A program made the translations under genes and the position numbers. Of a DNA stretch of 37,512 nt, positions 15,139 to 23,944 are shown in pieces. The stretch covers positions 1 through 37,512 of the forward strand of contig UROG01000026.1 of the NCBI GenBank assembly GCA_900549485.1, written 5' to 3'. The stretch comes from an uncultured Eubacteriales bacterium. Its GTDB lineage: Bacteria; Bacillota; Clostridia; Oscillospirales; Oscillospiraceae. How positions within the stretch are numbered: position 1 is the stretch's first letter; each line of letters opens with the position of its first letter. The notes below the pieces were generated by a model, which made no database searches, was not told where the DNA came from, and saw only the letters and a list, made by a program, of their open reading frames with translations.

Positions 15139-16785
15139 TCAATGCATTTTGAGAATTTTGCCTATTTTTTCTCCGCCGGGGATAAGCTCCATGTCCTTTA
15201 TCGTTATACTCTTGAGTGAGATCGTGGCGGCAAGATAAACGGCTGCTGCGGCAAGAACGGCTATTCCGAGGCATACGACCGCTTTCAGGGAGCTTCCCAT
15301 GCCGATGATACGTGCAGCCGCGCCGTAGACGAGCCATGCGGCGGCACCCATAATAAGGCTTGACGCGGCGGGGCGCGCAAACGCCCTTGAAAGGCGGGGG
15401 CGGTTTTCAAGAGACGAACACATGAATATATAATTCATCGCCGCCATTACAAAGTAGCTTACGAGCGTCCCTATCGGCGCGCCGTAGATGTTGACCGCAC
15501 GGTTGGCCACGAGGAACCAATTGACGATTATCTTCACAAGCCCGCCGGTGATCATCGTGACCATCGTAAGCTTTTCACGGCCGGAGGCCTGAAGAATGGC
15601 GTTTTCCATGAGTACAAGGCACACAAAGAAGGAGGCAATGCCCATTATGCACAGCAGACCGGGACCGGCCTTGTGGCTGTTGGGGAAAAGCACGCCGAAA
15701 ATCGGTGCGGCAAGTATTGCAAGCCCTGCGCCCATCGGCAGGGATATGACCGCCGAGATACGCAGCGAATCCTCACTCACCTTTGCCGCTTCGCCCTTCG
15801 CGCCGCGGGCGATCGCGCCGGAAATGGCGGGGACGATAGAAATGGTCAGCGGGGTGATAAAGGCGGCGGGCAGGTTAAAAAGCGTCTGACCCTTGCCGTA
15901 AACGCCGTAAAGCACCTTCGCTTCCTTATACGTGAACCCGGCTGCGCTTTGGAGCCTGTTCATACACAGCTTTGAGTCAACACTGTTGAGAAGCGCCATG
16001 ATGCACGCGCCGAAAGCGATAGGGATGCCTATGCGGAGAATATCCTTTACGATCTTGCCGGTGCTGTCAACAACGTTGTCGTCCTCCGGCGTATCGTCGG
16101 GTGCGTGACCGCCGGTGTACGGAGAGGCAAGCTGGGATGCGTGCCGCCGCTTGTATACCACCATATAGCCCAGCGATATGACCGAGCCTATTGAAACGCC
16201 GAGGATCGCACCCGCCGAGCCGAGCGGAAGACTGCCCGTGGACTTTATTATAACGTATGACAGGATAAGCCCTGAGATCACCTTGAACAGCACCTCAAGC
16301 ACCTCATCCACGGTGGTGGGTATCATGTTGCCGTTGCCCTGACAGTAGCCGCGGTAGGCGGAGACGATGCAGACGAGCAGAATCGCCGGGGACATTGCCT
16401 TGATGCTCATCGCGGCGTCGGGGTTTTCAAGATATTCCGCGGCGAGCCAATCCGGAAACAGGAACATGACGAGCGCGAACACCAGACCTATCACAAAAAA
16501 CGTCCAGCGTGCGACGCGGAAGGTTTTTTCCTCATTCTTTGCTCTGCCGTTGGCATCGGATTCGGCAATCAGGCGGCTGAGCGCGACGGGCAGACCCGCC
16601 GTTGCCAGCGTGAAGAAGATGAAATAGATGCTGTAAGCACCCATGAACATCGAGTAGCCCTCATCACCGAGAATGTTGCCGAGAGGAATTTTATAGATCG
16701 CGCCCAGAACCTTCATTATAATAACGCCGACGGTCAGAATGACCGCGCCGTGGACATAGTTCTGTTTTTCTTTAAAATTTGACAT
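15139..16785 (-). CDS. SpoVB/MurJ-like lipid-linked polysaccharide flippase
   Basis: 548-residue polytopic protein of the MOP exporter superfamily (SpoVB/Wzx/MurJ). About fourteen hydrophobic segments are visible. The N-terminus NYVHGAVILTVGVIIMKVLG followed by AIYKIPLGNILGDEG, and the motif YRGYCQGNGNMIPTTVDEVLE, are characteristic of SpoVB/YtgP-like proteins. These translocate lipid-linked cell-wall precursors; SpoVB acts in spore cortex synthesis. ATG 16785 has GGAGG 6 nt upstream, so it is preferred over the ATG at 16800, which precedes that site. A vegetative YtgP-like role is an alternative. It lies 92 nt after the FAD oxidoreductase gene on the same strand. Confidence 0.87.
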   Translation of the reverse strand: MSNFKEKQNYVHGAVILTVGVIIMKVLGAIYKIPLGNILGDEGYSMFMGAYSIYFIFFTLATAGLPVALSRLIAESDANGRAKNEEKTFRVARWTFFVIGLVFALVMFLFPDWLAAEYLENPDAAMSIKAMSPAILLVCIVSAYRGYCQGNGNMIPTTVDEVLEVLFKVISGLILSYVIIKSTGSLPLGSAGAILGVSIGSVISLGYMVVYKRRHASQLASPYTGGHAPDDTPEDDNVVDSTGKIVKDILRIGIPIAFGACIMALLNSVDSKLCMNRLQSAAGFTYKEAKVLYGVYGKGQTLFNLPAAFITPLTISIVPAISGAIARGAKGEAAKVSEDSLRISAVISLPMGAGLAILAAPIFGVLFPNSHKAGPGLLCIMGIASFFVCLVLMENAILQASGREKLTMVTMITGGLVKIIVNWFLVANRAVNIYGAPIGTLVSYFVMAAMNYIFMCSSLENRPRLSRAFARPAASSLIMGAAAWLVYGAAARIIGMGSSLKAVVCLGIAVLAAAAVYLAATISLKSITIKDMELIPGGEKIGKILKMH

Positions 16786-16876
16786 ATCCGCCTCCAACAT
16801 CCGAATTTGCCGGGATACAGGGAAATTCTATTCGCACCGAAAAGCGATTACGACATCGGAACCGCGCTTTTCAGGA

Positions 16877-18247
16877 TCAGAGCGTGCCGAGTATATGCCG
16901 CGCCACGTATACGCCGCTTGCGGAAGCATGCGACAGGGAGTGCGTGACGCCGGAGCAGTCGCCTATTACGTAAAGCCCCTTGTCCTCAGTCTGGAGATTC
17001 TCGTCCAGCTCCACTTCCATATTATAGAATTTTACCTCAACGCCGTAAAGCAGCGTGTCGTCATTTGCGGTGCCCGGCGCGATCTTGTCAAGAGCGTATA
17101 TCATTTCGATGATGCCGTCAAGAATACGCTTGGGCATTACAAGGCTGAGATCGCCGGGGGTGGCGGCAAGCGTGGGGATGACAAAGTTCTCCTCAATGCG
17201 CTTGACCGTACTCCTGCGCCCACGTACAAGATCGCCGAAGCGCTGCACGATGACGCCGCCGCCAAGCATATTGGAAAGGCGGGCGATGCTCTCGCCGTAG
17301 CCGTTTGAGTCCTTGAACGGTTCGGAGAAATGCTTGCTGACGAGAAGGGCAAAATTTGTGTTCTCGGTGTGCATGGACTTGTCCTCATAGCTGTGTCCGT
17401 TCACCGTGACGATGCCGTTGGTGTTCTCGTTGACCACGACGCCGTGGGGATTCATGCAGAAGGTGCGCACGAGGTCTTCAAATTTCTGCGTGCGGTAGAC
17501 GATCTTGCTCTCGTAAAGCTCATCGGTGAGATGCGCAAAGGTATCCGCGGGAAGCTCAACCCGGACGCCTATATCGACCCGATTGGAGCGGGTAGGGATA
17601 TTGAGGGATCTGCACACGCCCTCTATCCACTTGCTCCCGCTGCGCCCGACGGAGACGATGCACGTTTCGCAGTCAAAGCTCTCCTCGCCCGCCGTGATGC
17701 GGTAGCCGTCGCTGATGCGCTCAATATCCGTGACGGCGGTGTTGAAATGGAAATCGACCTTGCTCTTAAGCTCCTCATAGATATTGCCGAGCACGACATA
17801 GTTTATATCCGTGCCGAGGTGGCGGACCTGCGCGTCCAGCAGATGCAGACCGTTCTTGAGACATTCGCGCTTTATCTCGGTATTGGCGGTGGAGTAGAGC
17901 TTCGTGTTCTCTCCGCCGTAGCGGAGATTGATCTCGTCAACATACTTCATAAGCTCAATGGCTCTCTTCTGACCGACGTATTCAAAGAGCGTGCCGCCGA
18001 ATTGGTTGGTAATGTTATACTTGCCGTCGGAGAAAGCGCCCGCGCCGCCGAAGCCGCTCATGATGCTGCAAACGGGGCATTTGATGCAGCTTTTCACCTT
18101 GTCCCCGTCGATGGGGCAGCGACGCTTGTCCAGTGCGCGTCCAAGCTCAAAAACGCCTATTTTCAACTCTTTTCCGGAATTTGCAAGCTCATAGGCCGAA
18201 AAAATGCCGCCGGGACCGGCGCCGATTATTATAACGTCGTACTTCAT
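16877..18247 (-). CDS. FAD-dependent dehydrogenase (COG2509-like)
   Basis: 456-residue flavoprotein. The FAD-binding Rossmann motif is IIIGAGPGGIFSAYEL at about 6-21. A cysteine-rich stretch follows, with the pattern RRCPID...SCIKCPVC (about 43-60) and then MSGFGGAGAFSDGKYN. A second flavin motif, GLYVIGDCSGVTHSLSHASA, is near the C-terminus. This combination is typical of the uncharacterised 'FAD-dependent dehydrogenases' common in Clostridia. The reaction and electron partner are unknown; the cysteines may bind a metal or an Fe-S cluster, or be redox-active. ATG 18247 has AGGAGG about 11 nt upstream; the upstream extension lacks the family sequence. Confidence 0.85.
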   Translation of the reverse strand: MKYDVIIIGAGPGGIFSAYELANSGKELKIGVFELGRALDKRRCPIDGDKVKSCIKCPVCSIMSGFGGAGAFSDGKYNITNQFGGTLFEYVGQKRAIELMKYVDEINLRYGGENTKLYSTANTEIKRECLKNGLHLLDAQVRHLGTDINYVVLGNIYEELKSKVDFHFNTAVTDIERISDGYRITAGEESFDCETCIVSVGRSGSKWIEGVCRSLNIPTRSNRVDIGVRVELPADTFAHLTDELYESKIVYRTQKFEDLVRTFCMNPHGVVVNENTNGIVTVNGHSYEDKSMHTENTNFALLVSKHFSEPFKDSNGYGESIARLSNMLGGGVIVQRFGDLVRGRRSTVKRIEENFVIPTLAATPGDLSLVMPKRILDGIIEMIYALDKIAPGTANDDTLLYGVEVKFYNMEVELDENLQTEDKGLYVIGDCSGVTHSLSHASASGVYVARHILGTL

Positions 18248-18376
18248 GAATACACTCTCCTCCTGTAATAGCAAAACTCCGCATCCCATATCGGGACACG
18301 GAGCAATATGTATCCTATTGAAATTTTACACCAAGGCAAACGGAATGTCAAGTGAACGAACTGTAAATGAAAACGT

Positions 18377-18398
18377 GGCGGCACATAGCCGTGCCGCC
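18377..18398 (-). terminator. Terminator of the LCP gene
   Basis: GGCGGCAC, loop ATAGCC, GTGCCGCC. On the minus strand it is followed by ACGTTTTC, a weak U-run. It lies 14 nt after the LCP stop codon. Confidence 0.6.
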
Positions 18399-18412
18399 GC
18401 GGTTATTCCGGC

Positions 18413-19399
18413 CTATGCGCCGGAATTATGTATGCCCTGATAGATCGACTCCTGAAGGTGGGCGTTGTTGATCTCAAAATCCGGCACGGCATAGTAGCCG
18501 TTGCCGTCGCTCTGCGAGGTAAAGCTGCCGTCGATGGGTATTCTGTCGGATATTCTGTCATAGAACCTTATTTTGCCGGCGTTGAGGGCATATCTGATCA
18601 TATCGCCCCCAGCCATATCCGTTTCTATCTTTGAAAGCGCCAGAGCCGCGAAATCGATCTTCTCGGCCAGCGGCCGCTTATAGAGCTTCTCCATGAGCTG
18701 GGTTGCCACGTATCTCACGCGCTCTGTCCTGCCGGCGTCATAATCGCCGTAGGCGGGGCGGATGCGCATATATCCCGCGACCTGCACGCCGTTGAGCTTT
18801 ATCCTGCCGGGACCGTACCAGTTGATGAGATAATCCGTATAATCAAGCCCCCTGAGCTCGGCCACGCTCCTGATCTTCGCCTCGGCGTCGGGGATCTCCT
18901 CCTCGGCGATATCGACCTCGACGCCGCCGAGGTAATCAACGATGTCGATTATGTCGAGATAGCTGAAAAGCGCATAATTATCCACATGGATGCCGAAATT
19001 GTTCTCAAAGACCTCCCTGAATGTCTCTATCCCATAGTCATGGTATACATGGGTGAGCTTGTCGCGCTTGTACGGGGTCACGCTGACCTTGGTGTCGCGC
19101 ATAAAGGAGGTGAGTATGATCTCACGCGTTTTCGGATTTATCGACACGAGCATTATCCCGTCGGCGTTGCCGCGGGAGTCCATATCGTCGCTGCGGTCGT
19201 TGTCCACGCCAAGAAGCAGTATATTCGTCACATCGCGCAGCCGGTTGTCCCCGCTGAAAAACTGCGCGACGAGTGACGGGAACGAAACCTTTCCGCCTGT
19301 TGCGGCGCTGAGCTTGCCGACGGCAATAATAACCAGCAGCAACGCGACTACAAGCAGTCCCGCAAGCACATCAAGCGCAATTTTGACCCATCTGTTCAT
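18413..19399 (-). CDS. LytR-CpsA-Psr (LCP) family glycopolymer ligase
   Basis: 328-residue membrane-anchored protein. One N-terminal membrane helix (about 6-28) precedes an extracellular LCP domain with ILLLGVDNDRSDDMDSRGNA, then DGIMLVSINPKTREI and LTSFMRDTKV. These contain the conserved acidic and arginine residues that bind the pyrophosphate of polyprenyl-linked polymers. A VAGYMRIRPAYGDYDAGRTE region carries the late arginines (RxxR..D.GRxxR type). LCP proteins attach teichoic acids or capsule to peptidoglycan, which fits with the TagO-like gene at 8921. ATG 19399 has GGGG upstream, and a perfect consensus promoter lies at 19441-19469. Confidence 0.92.
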   Translation of the reverse strand: MNRWVKIALDVLAGLLVVALLLVIIAVGKLSAATGGKVSFPSLVAQFFSGDNRLRDVTNILLLGVDNDRSDDMDSRGNADGIMLVSINPKTREIILTSFMRDTKVSVTPYKRDKLTHVYHDYGIETFREVFENNFGIHVDNYALFSYLDIIDIVDYLGGVEVDIAEEEIPDAEAKIRSVAELRGLDYTDYLINWYGPGRIKLNGVQVAGYMRIRPAYGDYDAGRTERVRYVATQLMEKLYKRPLAEKIDFAALALSKIETDMAGGDMIRYALNAGKIRFYDRISDRIPIDGSFTSQSDGNGYYAVPDFEINNAHLQESIYQGIHNSGA

Positions 19400-19440
19400 A
19401 TCTTTTCCCCATCTGCAAATATATAACAAGTATTATACTC

Positions 19441-19469
19441 ATTATAATGTGCCGCTTTGCCGCTGTCAA
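19441..19469 (-). promoter_or_regulatory. Consensus sigma-A promoter of the LCP gene
   Basis: On the minus strand, TTGACA at 19469-19464 and TATAAT at 19446-19441 with exactly 17 nt between them: full consensus in both boxes. The -35 box abuts the U-run of the TRAP operon terminator. Confidence 0.88.
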
Positions 19470-19500
19470 ATAAAATATGCCGCGGTTTCCCGCGGCATAT
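19470..19500 (-). terminator. Terminator of the TAXI-TRAP operon
   Basis: ATATGCCGCG, loop GTTTCC, CGCGGCATAT. On the minus strand it is followed by TTTTATTTGACA, in which the end of the U-rich tract is already the -35 box of the LCP promoter. Confidence 0.8.
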
Positions 19501-19512
19501 GGTGTGCTGGGC

Positions 19513-21465
19513 TTATGCGGTTTTGAGGGATTTCTTTTCCTTTACCTTCTGCCAGACGAATACACCGACAAGAAGCGCAATGCCAATGATGTCCGTGAGG
19601 CTGCCGGGATCCATCATCAGCAGACCGCCGACGGCGGATATGACGCGCACGACGGGGTGCATCTGAGCGCACAGATAACCCTCGAGCGCCGCCGCGACGC
19701 CTATGAGGCCGCAGAGCGAGGTTATGATTATCTGCACGATGCCGAGCGCGGTAACATCAAGCAGCAGCATTGCGGGGTTCATGCAGAATATATACGGCAC
19801 GATAAACGCGGCGATGGCAAGCTTTGTGGCGGTGACGCCCGTTTTCATCGGGTTGGATTTTGCGATGGCCGAGCCGGCGTAAGCCGCAAGCGCAACGGGA
19901 GGCGTGATGTCAGCGACGATGCCGAAGTAGAACACGAAGAAGTGCGCCGCGATCTTGGGTACGCCGATGGTGATGAGAATGGGCGCGCAGGTGGATGCCA
20001 TGATGCAGTAGTTTGCGGTGGTGGGAACGCCCATGCCGAGTACGATGCAGCAGATCATAGTCAGGAAGAGCGCGACCATCGTCGGGTCGATCACCGTGAC
20101 GGAGCTGGAAATGCTGACGACTGCGGAGATGAGCTTGGAGGCAAGACCGGTCGCCGTGATGCAGCCGGAGATAAGACCGGCCATGGAGCAGGCGACGGCA
20201 ATGGTAACGGTACTCTTTCCGCCTGCCTCAAGCGCCTCAAGAAGCTTGCTGAAGGTGATGCGGTTATCCTTGTCAAAAAGGCTTACAACGATGGCAAAGA
20301 GTATTGCGATGCTTGCGGAAAACTGCATGGTGCGGGTATTGGTGGTGACAAGATATACGAGTACGACCAGCGGCAGGAGCAGATAGAGCTTTTTCCAGAG
20401 CTTTGAAAGCTTGGGCAGTTCAGACCTGTCGATACCTTTAAGTCCCAGCTTCTTTGCCTCAAGATGCACGGCGACGAAGATACCCGTGAAATAGAGTACG
20501 GCGGGCAGAATGGCGCGGAGCGCGACCTCCGCATAGGTGACGTTCATATACTCCGCCATGAGGAACGCGGCGGCGCCCATGATAGGCGGCATTATCTGAC
20601 CGCCCGTTGACGCGGCGGCTTCGACAGCGCCCGCAAACTCACCCTTATAGCCGGTTCTTTTCATCATGGGTATGGTGACGGAGCCGGTGGTGACGGTGTT
20701 GCCGACGGAGGAGCCGGAAACCATGCCGCACAGCGCGGAGGAGATGACCGCGACCTTTGCCGGACCGCCGGAGAAACCGCCGACAAGCGCGTTCGCAACG
20801 TCAATGAAGAACGCCGCGATACCCGTTCTCTCAAGGAAAGCACCGAAGATTATGAACACGACGATATACTTTGCGCAGACCTGTACGGGGGTGCCGAGAA
20901 CGCCGGAGGTGGTGTAGAAAAGTGTGTACATGAGCCTCTTGACGCTCAGCCCCGTGGAGAAGGTATAGATAAGCAGTACGCCGACGACGCACAGTATCGG
21001 CAGACCGACGCAGCGGCGGCACAGCTCCATAAGGATAAGTATGCCGACAATGCCGATATATATCTGGAAGGGCTTTATTCTGGATGCGCTTGTGAGCTTT
21101 GCGATGATCGCGTCATAGCCGAGGCAGAAGTAGAGAAAACATGCGGCGCCCACTATCATGATCACGATATCGTACCAAGGGATATAGTTGTGGCGCACAT
21201 GGTGCTTGCTGGCGGGATATGTAAGGTAGCCCATGATAACGACGAGCGCGAGGAACGCGGTCAGTCTTCTTTCGAGGGCGGCGACGGAGAAAAGCGTGGA
21301 ATAAATGCAGTAGAGAGAGAAGATCACCATGATCGCACGGACTATGACGGCGGGCTTCCCCTCCCATATACGGGTGTTGGACTCTTTGTCATACTTGCGC
21401 ATGAGCTTCTCGACGTCTTCCGCAGTTCCTACGTCTATGTGATCGTTTTTGGCTTTATCCGACAT
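19513..21465 (-). CDS. TRAP transporter fused permease (DctQ-DctM, TAXI type)
   Basis: 650-residue membrane protein that joins the small four-helix DctQ-like part (roughly the first 200 residues) to the large DctM-like part. This fused 4TM/12TM form goes with TAXI-type binding proteins. Motifs include GAFLERTGIAAFFIDVANAL and the glycine-rich PAKVAVISSALCGMVSGSSV and GNTVTTGSVTIPMMKRTGY. The transporter uses a Na+ or H+ gradient for uptake of small carboxylates or amino acids; the substrate is unknown. ATG 21465 has AAGGAG 8 nt upstream. It is cotranscribed with the binding-protein gene, separated by 140 nt containing two large hairpins. Confidence 0.92.
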   Translation of the reverse strand: MSDKAKNDHIDVGTAEDVEKLMRKYDKESNTRIWEGKPAVIVRAIMVIFSLYCIYSTLFSVAALERRLTAFLALVVIMGYLTYPASKHHVRHNYIPWYDIVIMIVGAACFLYFCLGYDAIIAKLTSASRIKPFQIYIGIVGILILMELCRRCVGLPILCVVGVLLIYTFSTGLSVKRLMYTLFYTTSGVLGTPVQVCAKYIVVFIIFGAFLERTGIAAFFIDVANALVGGFSGGPAKVAVISSALCGMVSGSSVGNTVTTGSVTIPMMKRTGYKGEFAGAVEAAASTGGQIMPPIMGAAAFLMAEYMNVTYAEVALRAILPAVLYFTGIFVAVHLEAKKLGLKGIDRSELPKLSKLWKKLYLLLPLVVLVYLVTTNTRTMQFSASIAILFAIVVSLFDKDNRITFSKLLEALEAGGKSTVTIAVACSMAGLISGCITATGLASKLISAVVSISSSVTVIDPTMVALFLTMICCIVLGMGVPTTANYCIMASTCAPILITIGVPKIAAHFFVFYFGIVADITPPVALAAYAGSAIAKSNPMKTGVTATKLAIAAFIVPYIFCMNPAMLLLDVTALGIVQIIITSLCGLIGVAAALEGYLCAQMHPVVRVISAVGGLLMMDPGSLTDIIGIALLVGVFVWQKVKEKKSLKTA

Positions 21466-21493
21466 AATATCGACTCCTTGATAAAAAAATCGT

Positions 21494-21544
21494 GACGGAA
21501 TGTGCAAACGTATTTCACAGGGAGATGCACTTGCATATTCCGTC
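21494..21544. repeat. Intercistronic hairpin 1 in the TRAP operon
   Basis: GACGGAATGTGCAA (21494-21507) pairs with TTGCATATTCCGTC (21531-21544), with one mismatch and a 23-nt loop. With hairpin 2 it may protect the upstream binding-protein mRNA or attenuate the permease. Confidence 0.65.
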
Positions 21545-21554
21545 AAACAAACGC

Positions 21555-21589
21555 ATATTCCGGAACGCGGGGGACGCGTTCCGGAATAT
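21555..21589 (-). terminator. Intercistronic hairpin 2 (possible attenuator)
   Basis: A perfect 15-bp stem, ATATTCCGGAACGCG with its complement, and a 5-nt loop. There is no good U-run on the minus strand, so it is more likely an mRNA-stabilising or partially terminating structure after the binding-protein gene than a full terminator. Confidence 0.6.
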
Positions 21590-21605
21590 TAAGTTCAGTT
21601 GGGAA

Positions 21606-22556
21606 TTATGCTACATCAAAACCCTTCTCGGCGAAGTACTTTGCCGCGCCGGGGTGATAGGGAACATCGGTGATGGAGGAGGCGAACTCAAGGCTCAGCT
21701 CCGCGCCCTTGCCGTGCTGCTCCGCGATGGCGTCAATGTTATCGAAGATGGTGGAGGTAAAGGTGTAGATCGCATCCTCGGATACGTCGTTGCGCGCAAG
21801 GACAACGGCGGCGACGGCAACGGTCTGCACATCCTCGGGCATGCCGTAGGTATCGGCGGGAACGGTGTAAGCGGTGTAGTAGGGGCTCTTGGCAAGCAGA
21901 TCGTCGATGTGCTCATCGTCAATGCTTACAAGGTAAACGGGACCGCTGGTGCTCAGGTCGGTGATGGCGGTGGTGGGAGCGCCAGCAACGATGAACGCCG
22001 CGTCGATCTTCTTGTCCTTGAGGGACTCTGCGCTGTCGCCGAAGCTCTGGTAAACGGGCTTGATGTCATCCTCGGTCATGCCGTAAACGCCGAGAACGTC
22101 AAGTGCATTGAAGTAAACGCCGGAGCCGCGGGCACCGATCGAAACGGATTTGCCCTTGAGGTCGGCAACGGTCTTGATGTCGGGGTTGGTGGTGACTATC
22201 TGCACCTGCTCCATATAGAGGGCGGCGACAACGGAGAAGCTGTCTATTTTGCCGAGATCCTCAAAAAGGTTCGTCCCGCTATAAGCATAGCTCATAACGT
22301 CGGACTGACAGAAAGCAAGCTGCACGTCGCCGGCATCCATATCCTCCACGTTGGCCTGCGAGCCGTTGCCGGTTATCGCGGTGACGGAGATGTCGGAGTT
22401 GTTGGAAACATACTGCGCCAGCACGCTGCCGAATGCATAATATGTACCTGCTTCGCCACCGGTGGTGAAGATCAGCTCGTCGGCTGCGAAGGCGGATGTT
22501 GCGCAAAGTGCAAATACCATGCACAGCGCAAGAACCATAGCAAGAATTTTTTTCAT
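21606..22556 (-). CDS. TAXI-family TRAP solute-binding protein
   Basis: 316-residue secreted binding protein. The signal peptide starts MKKILAMVLALCMVFALCAT and likely ends SAFA at residue 24, with no lipobox cysteine at the cleavage site. The mature start LIFTTGGEAGTYYAFGSVLA is the TAXI hallmark (GG..GTYY). DVQLAFCQSDVMSYAYSG and LKGKSVSIGARGSGVYFNAL are also typical. It delivers the ligand to the fused permease encoded downstream. GGAGG precedes the ATG. It is transcribed from a sigma-A-type promoter at 22639-22667 and lies opposite a LysR regulator. Without a lipid anchor its retention in a Gram-positive cell is not explained. Confidence 0.92.
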   Translation of the reverse strand: MKKILAMVLALCMVFALCATSAFAADELIFTTGGEAGTYYAFGSVLAQYVSNNSDISVTAITGNGSQANVEDMDAGDVQLAFCQSDVMSYAYSGTNLFEDLGKIDSFSVVAALYMEQVQIVTTNPDIKTVADLKGKSVSIGARGSGVYFNALDVLGVYGMTEDDIKPVYQSFGDSAESLKDKKIDAAFIVAGAPTTAITDLSTSGPVYLVSIDDEHIDDLLAKSPYYTAYTVPADTYGMPEDVQTVAVAAVVLARNDVSEDAIYTFTSTIFDNIDAIAEQHGKGAELSLEFASSITDVPYHPGAAKYFAEKGFDVA

Positions 22557-22875
22557 TTTTTTGATCCTCCGAATTGGAAATATGAGCCTTGCAGAAAAAC
22601 TACTTTCTGGTCTTGTGCATTACGCTCTTTACGCGTTTATAGTACAACAAAAAGTTGATTTATGCAATAGTTTTTTTGAATTTCGCCGAAAGCAACATAT
22701 GTGATGCCCGCAGAAGCGGCGGCTTTGTGCATTTAGCCGACAAAAAAGGCGAAAAATGCCGATCTTTGCCGGATTCGGAGGGCAGGAACTACACTTTTTT
22801 GAGAAATTTATAACAACTGTTTGACGTATTAGCCGCCGGATGCTATACTGAGCGCAGAGAAACGAGGTGTTTCGT
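22557..22875. promoter_or_regulatory. Divergent control region, TRAP operon and lysR
   Basis: The 319-bp non-coding gap holds two divergent promoters. For the TRAP operon (minus strand): TTGCAT at 22667-22662 and TACTAT at 22644-22639, 17-nt spacing, with an internal CAAC/GTTG repeat in the spacer. For lysR: TTGACG (22821-22826), 17 nt, TATACT (22844-22849). The short palindrome AACAACTGTT (about 22813-22822) touches the lysR -35 and is a candidate LysR autoregulatory site. The middle section (about 22690-22790) shows nothing I can name. Confidence 0.6.
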
Positions 22876-23838
22876 ATGGATTTTGACGTGCTGAAAAGCT
22901 TTATCGCTGTCGCCGAGGAGAAGAGCTTTTCTCTCGCGGCAAAGCACTTGTTTATGTCGCAGCAGTCCCTTTCAAAGCAGATATCAAGGCTTGAGGAGGA
23001 GCTGGGAGAGCAGCTTTTCCTGCGCAGCCGTCCTCTGGGACTGACGACGGACGGGAAGCTTTTTTTGCAGACGGCAAAGCGAATATTGCAGCTCAGGCAG
23101 GAGTTTGAGGATAATTCCAGCCGCGGCATGGGCAGCAATCAGGTGCTGCATATAGGGATAGAGCATACGGTCGCACGGGCGGTGCTGCCGCATGTGCTGC
23201 CGTCGTTTCTGGAAAGCTATCCCGACACTTTTTTGCAGATGTCGGAGGAGTCGCCGGAGATATTGCAGAAATCCGTCGCCCGCGACGGGGTCGATCTTGT
23301 TATCGGCTCGATAAGCGGCACGCCGGACAACTACGAGAGCGTCCCCCTCTGCCGGAAGGAGCATATTCTTGTTGTGCCGAAAAGGGTAATGAGGGAGCTC
23401 GCGGGGGAAGGCTATGAAGCGAAGAAGGAAGAATTTTCCGGCGGGGCGGATCTGAGCTTCTTTGCGTCAGCGCCGTTTATAAAGATACCGCGCCTGTCCT
23501 CGGGCGGGCGGGCGCTCAACAGCTATCTCAAATATTACGACATTAGCCCGAAATTCGTCTGTGAGCTTACGAACGTGGAAAACGCTTTCCAGCTCTGCAA
23601 CGGCGGGCTTGGCGTACTGATCTACGCGAAGCTTTTCTGGGATATGCTCGATGAGGACGTGCAGCAGGATTATCTGCGGCGTGTGGACATTTTCCCGCTG
23701 CCGTACATGCCCGATTCCGACTATGTATGCGCGTATTACAATAAGGAAACGGGGCTTCACGGCAGAACAAAAGAGCTTTTCAACTGCTTTGTTGAATTTT
23801 TCGACAGGTATAACGCACAGCAGGAAAAAGAACGGTAA
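22876..23838 (+). CDS. LysR-family transcriptional regulator
   Basis: 320-residue LysR regulator. The winged helix-turn-helix (about 1-65) begins MDFDVLKSFIAVAEEKSFSL, with FMSQQSLSKQISRLEEELGE as the recognition region. A periplasmic-binding-like effector domain follows, with VLHIGIEHTVARAVLPHVLP at about 90-110. GAGGTG lies 6 nt before ATG 22876; the slightly earlier in-frame start lacks such a site. It is transcribed divergently from the TAXI-TRAP operon, so the normal expectation is that it controls that operon and itself. The effector is likely the transported compound or a derivative; this is inferred. Confidence 0.92.
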   Translation: MDFDVLKSFIAVAEEKSFSLAAKHLFMSQQSLSKQISRLEEELGEQLFLRSRPLGLTTDGKLFLQTAKRILQLRQEFEDNSSRGMGSNQVLHIGIEHTVARAVLPHVLPSFLESYPDTFLQMSEESPEILQKSVARDGVDLVIGSISGTPDNYESVPLCRKEHILVVPKRVMRELAGEGYEAKKEEFSGGADLSFFASAPFIKIPRLSSGGRALNSYLKYYDISPKFVCELTNVENAFQLCNGGLGVLIYAKLFWDMLDEDVQQDYLRRVDIFPLPYMPDSDYVCAYYNKETGLHGRTKELFNCFVEFFDRYNAQQEKER

Positions 23839-23850
23839 AGGGAATAATGC

Positions 23851-23885
23851 AATAACCGGAGTGCTTTGAAGGCGCTCCGGTTATT
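23851..23885. terminator. Hairpin between convergent lysR and glpK
   Basis: AATAACCGGAG and CTCCGGTTATT with a 13-nt loop: an 11-bp perfect stem. The U-runs are weak; it is likely a shared terminator for the convergent genes. Confidence 0.65.
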
Positions 23886-23944
23886 GTATGTATATATCCT
23901 TTTGGCAGGGAGACTTCAGGAACCGCCTTGCTGCGAAAAATAGT

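Noticed and set aside
17330..18268. 312-residue plus-strand frame opposite the FAD dehydrogenase
   Set aside because: A shadow of the high-GC coding strand; the minus-strand gene has clear FAD motifs and a ribosome site.
21492..22658. 388-residue plus-strand frame opposite the TAXI binding protein
   Set aside because: Gly/Val-rich antisense of a strongly supported secreted protein; it also runs through the TRAP promoter.
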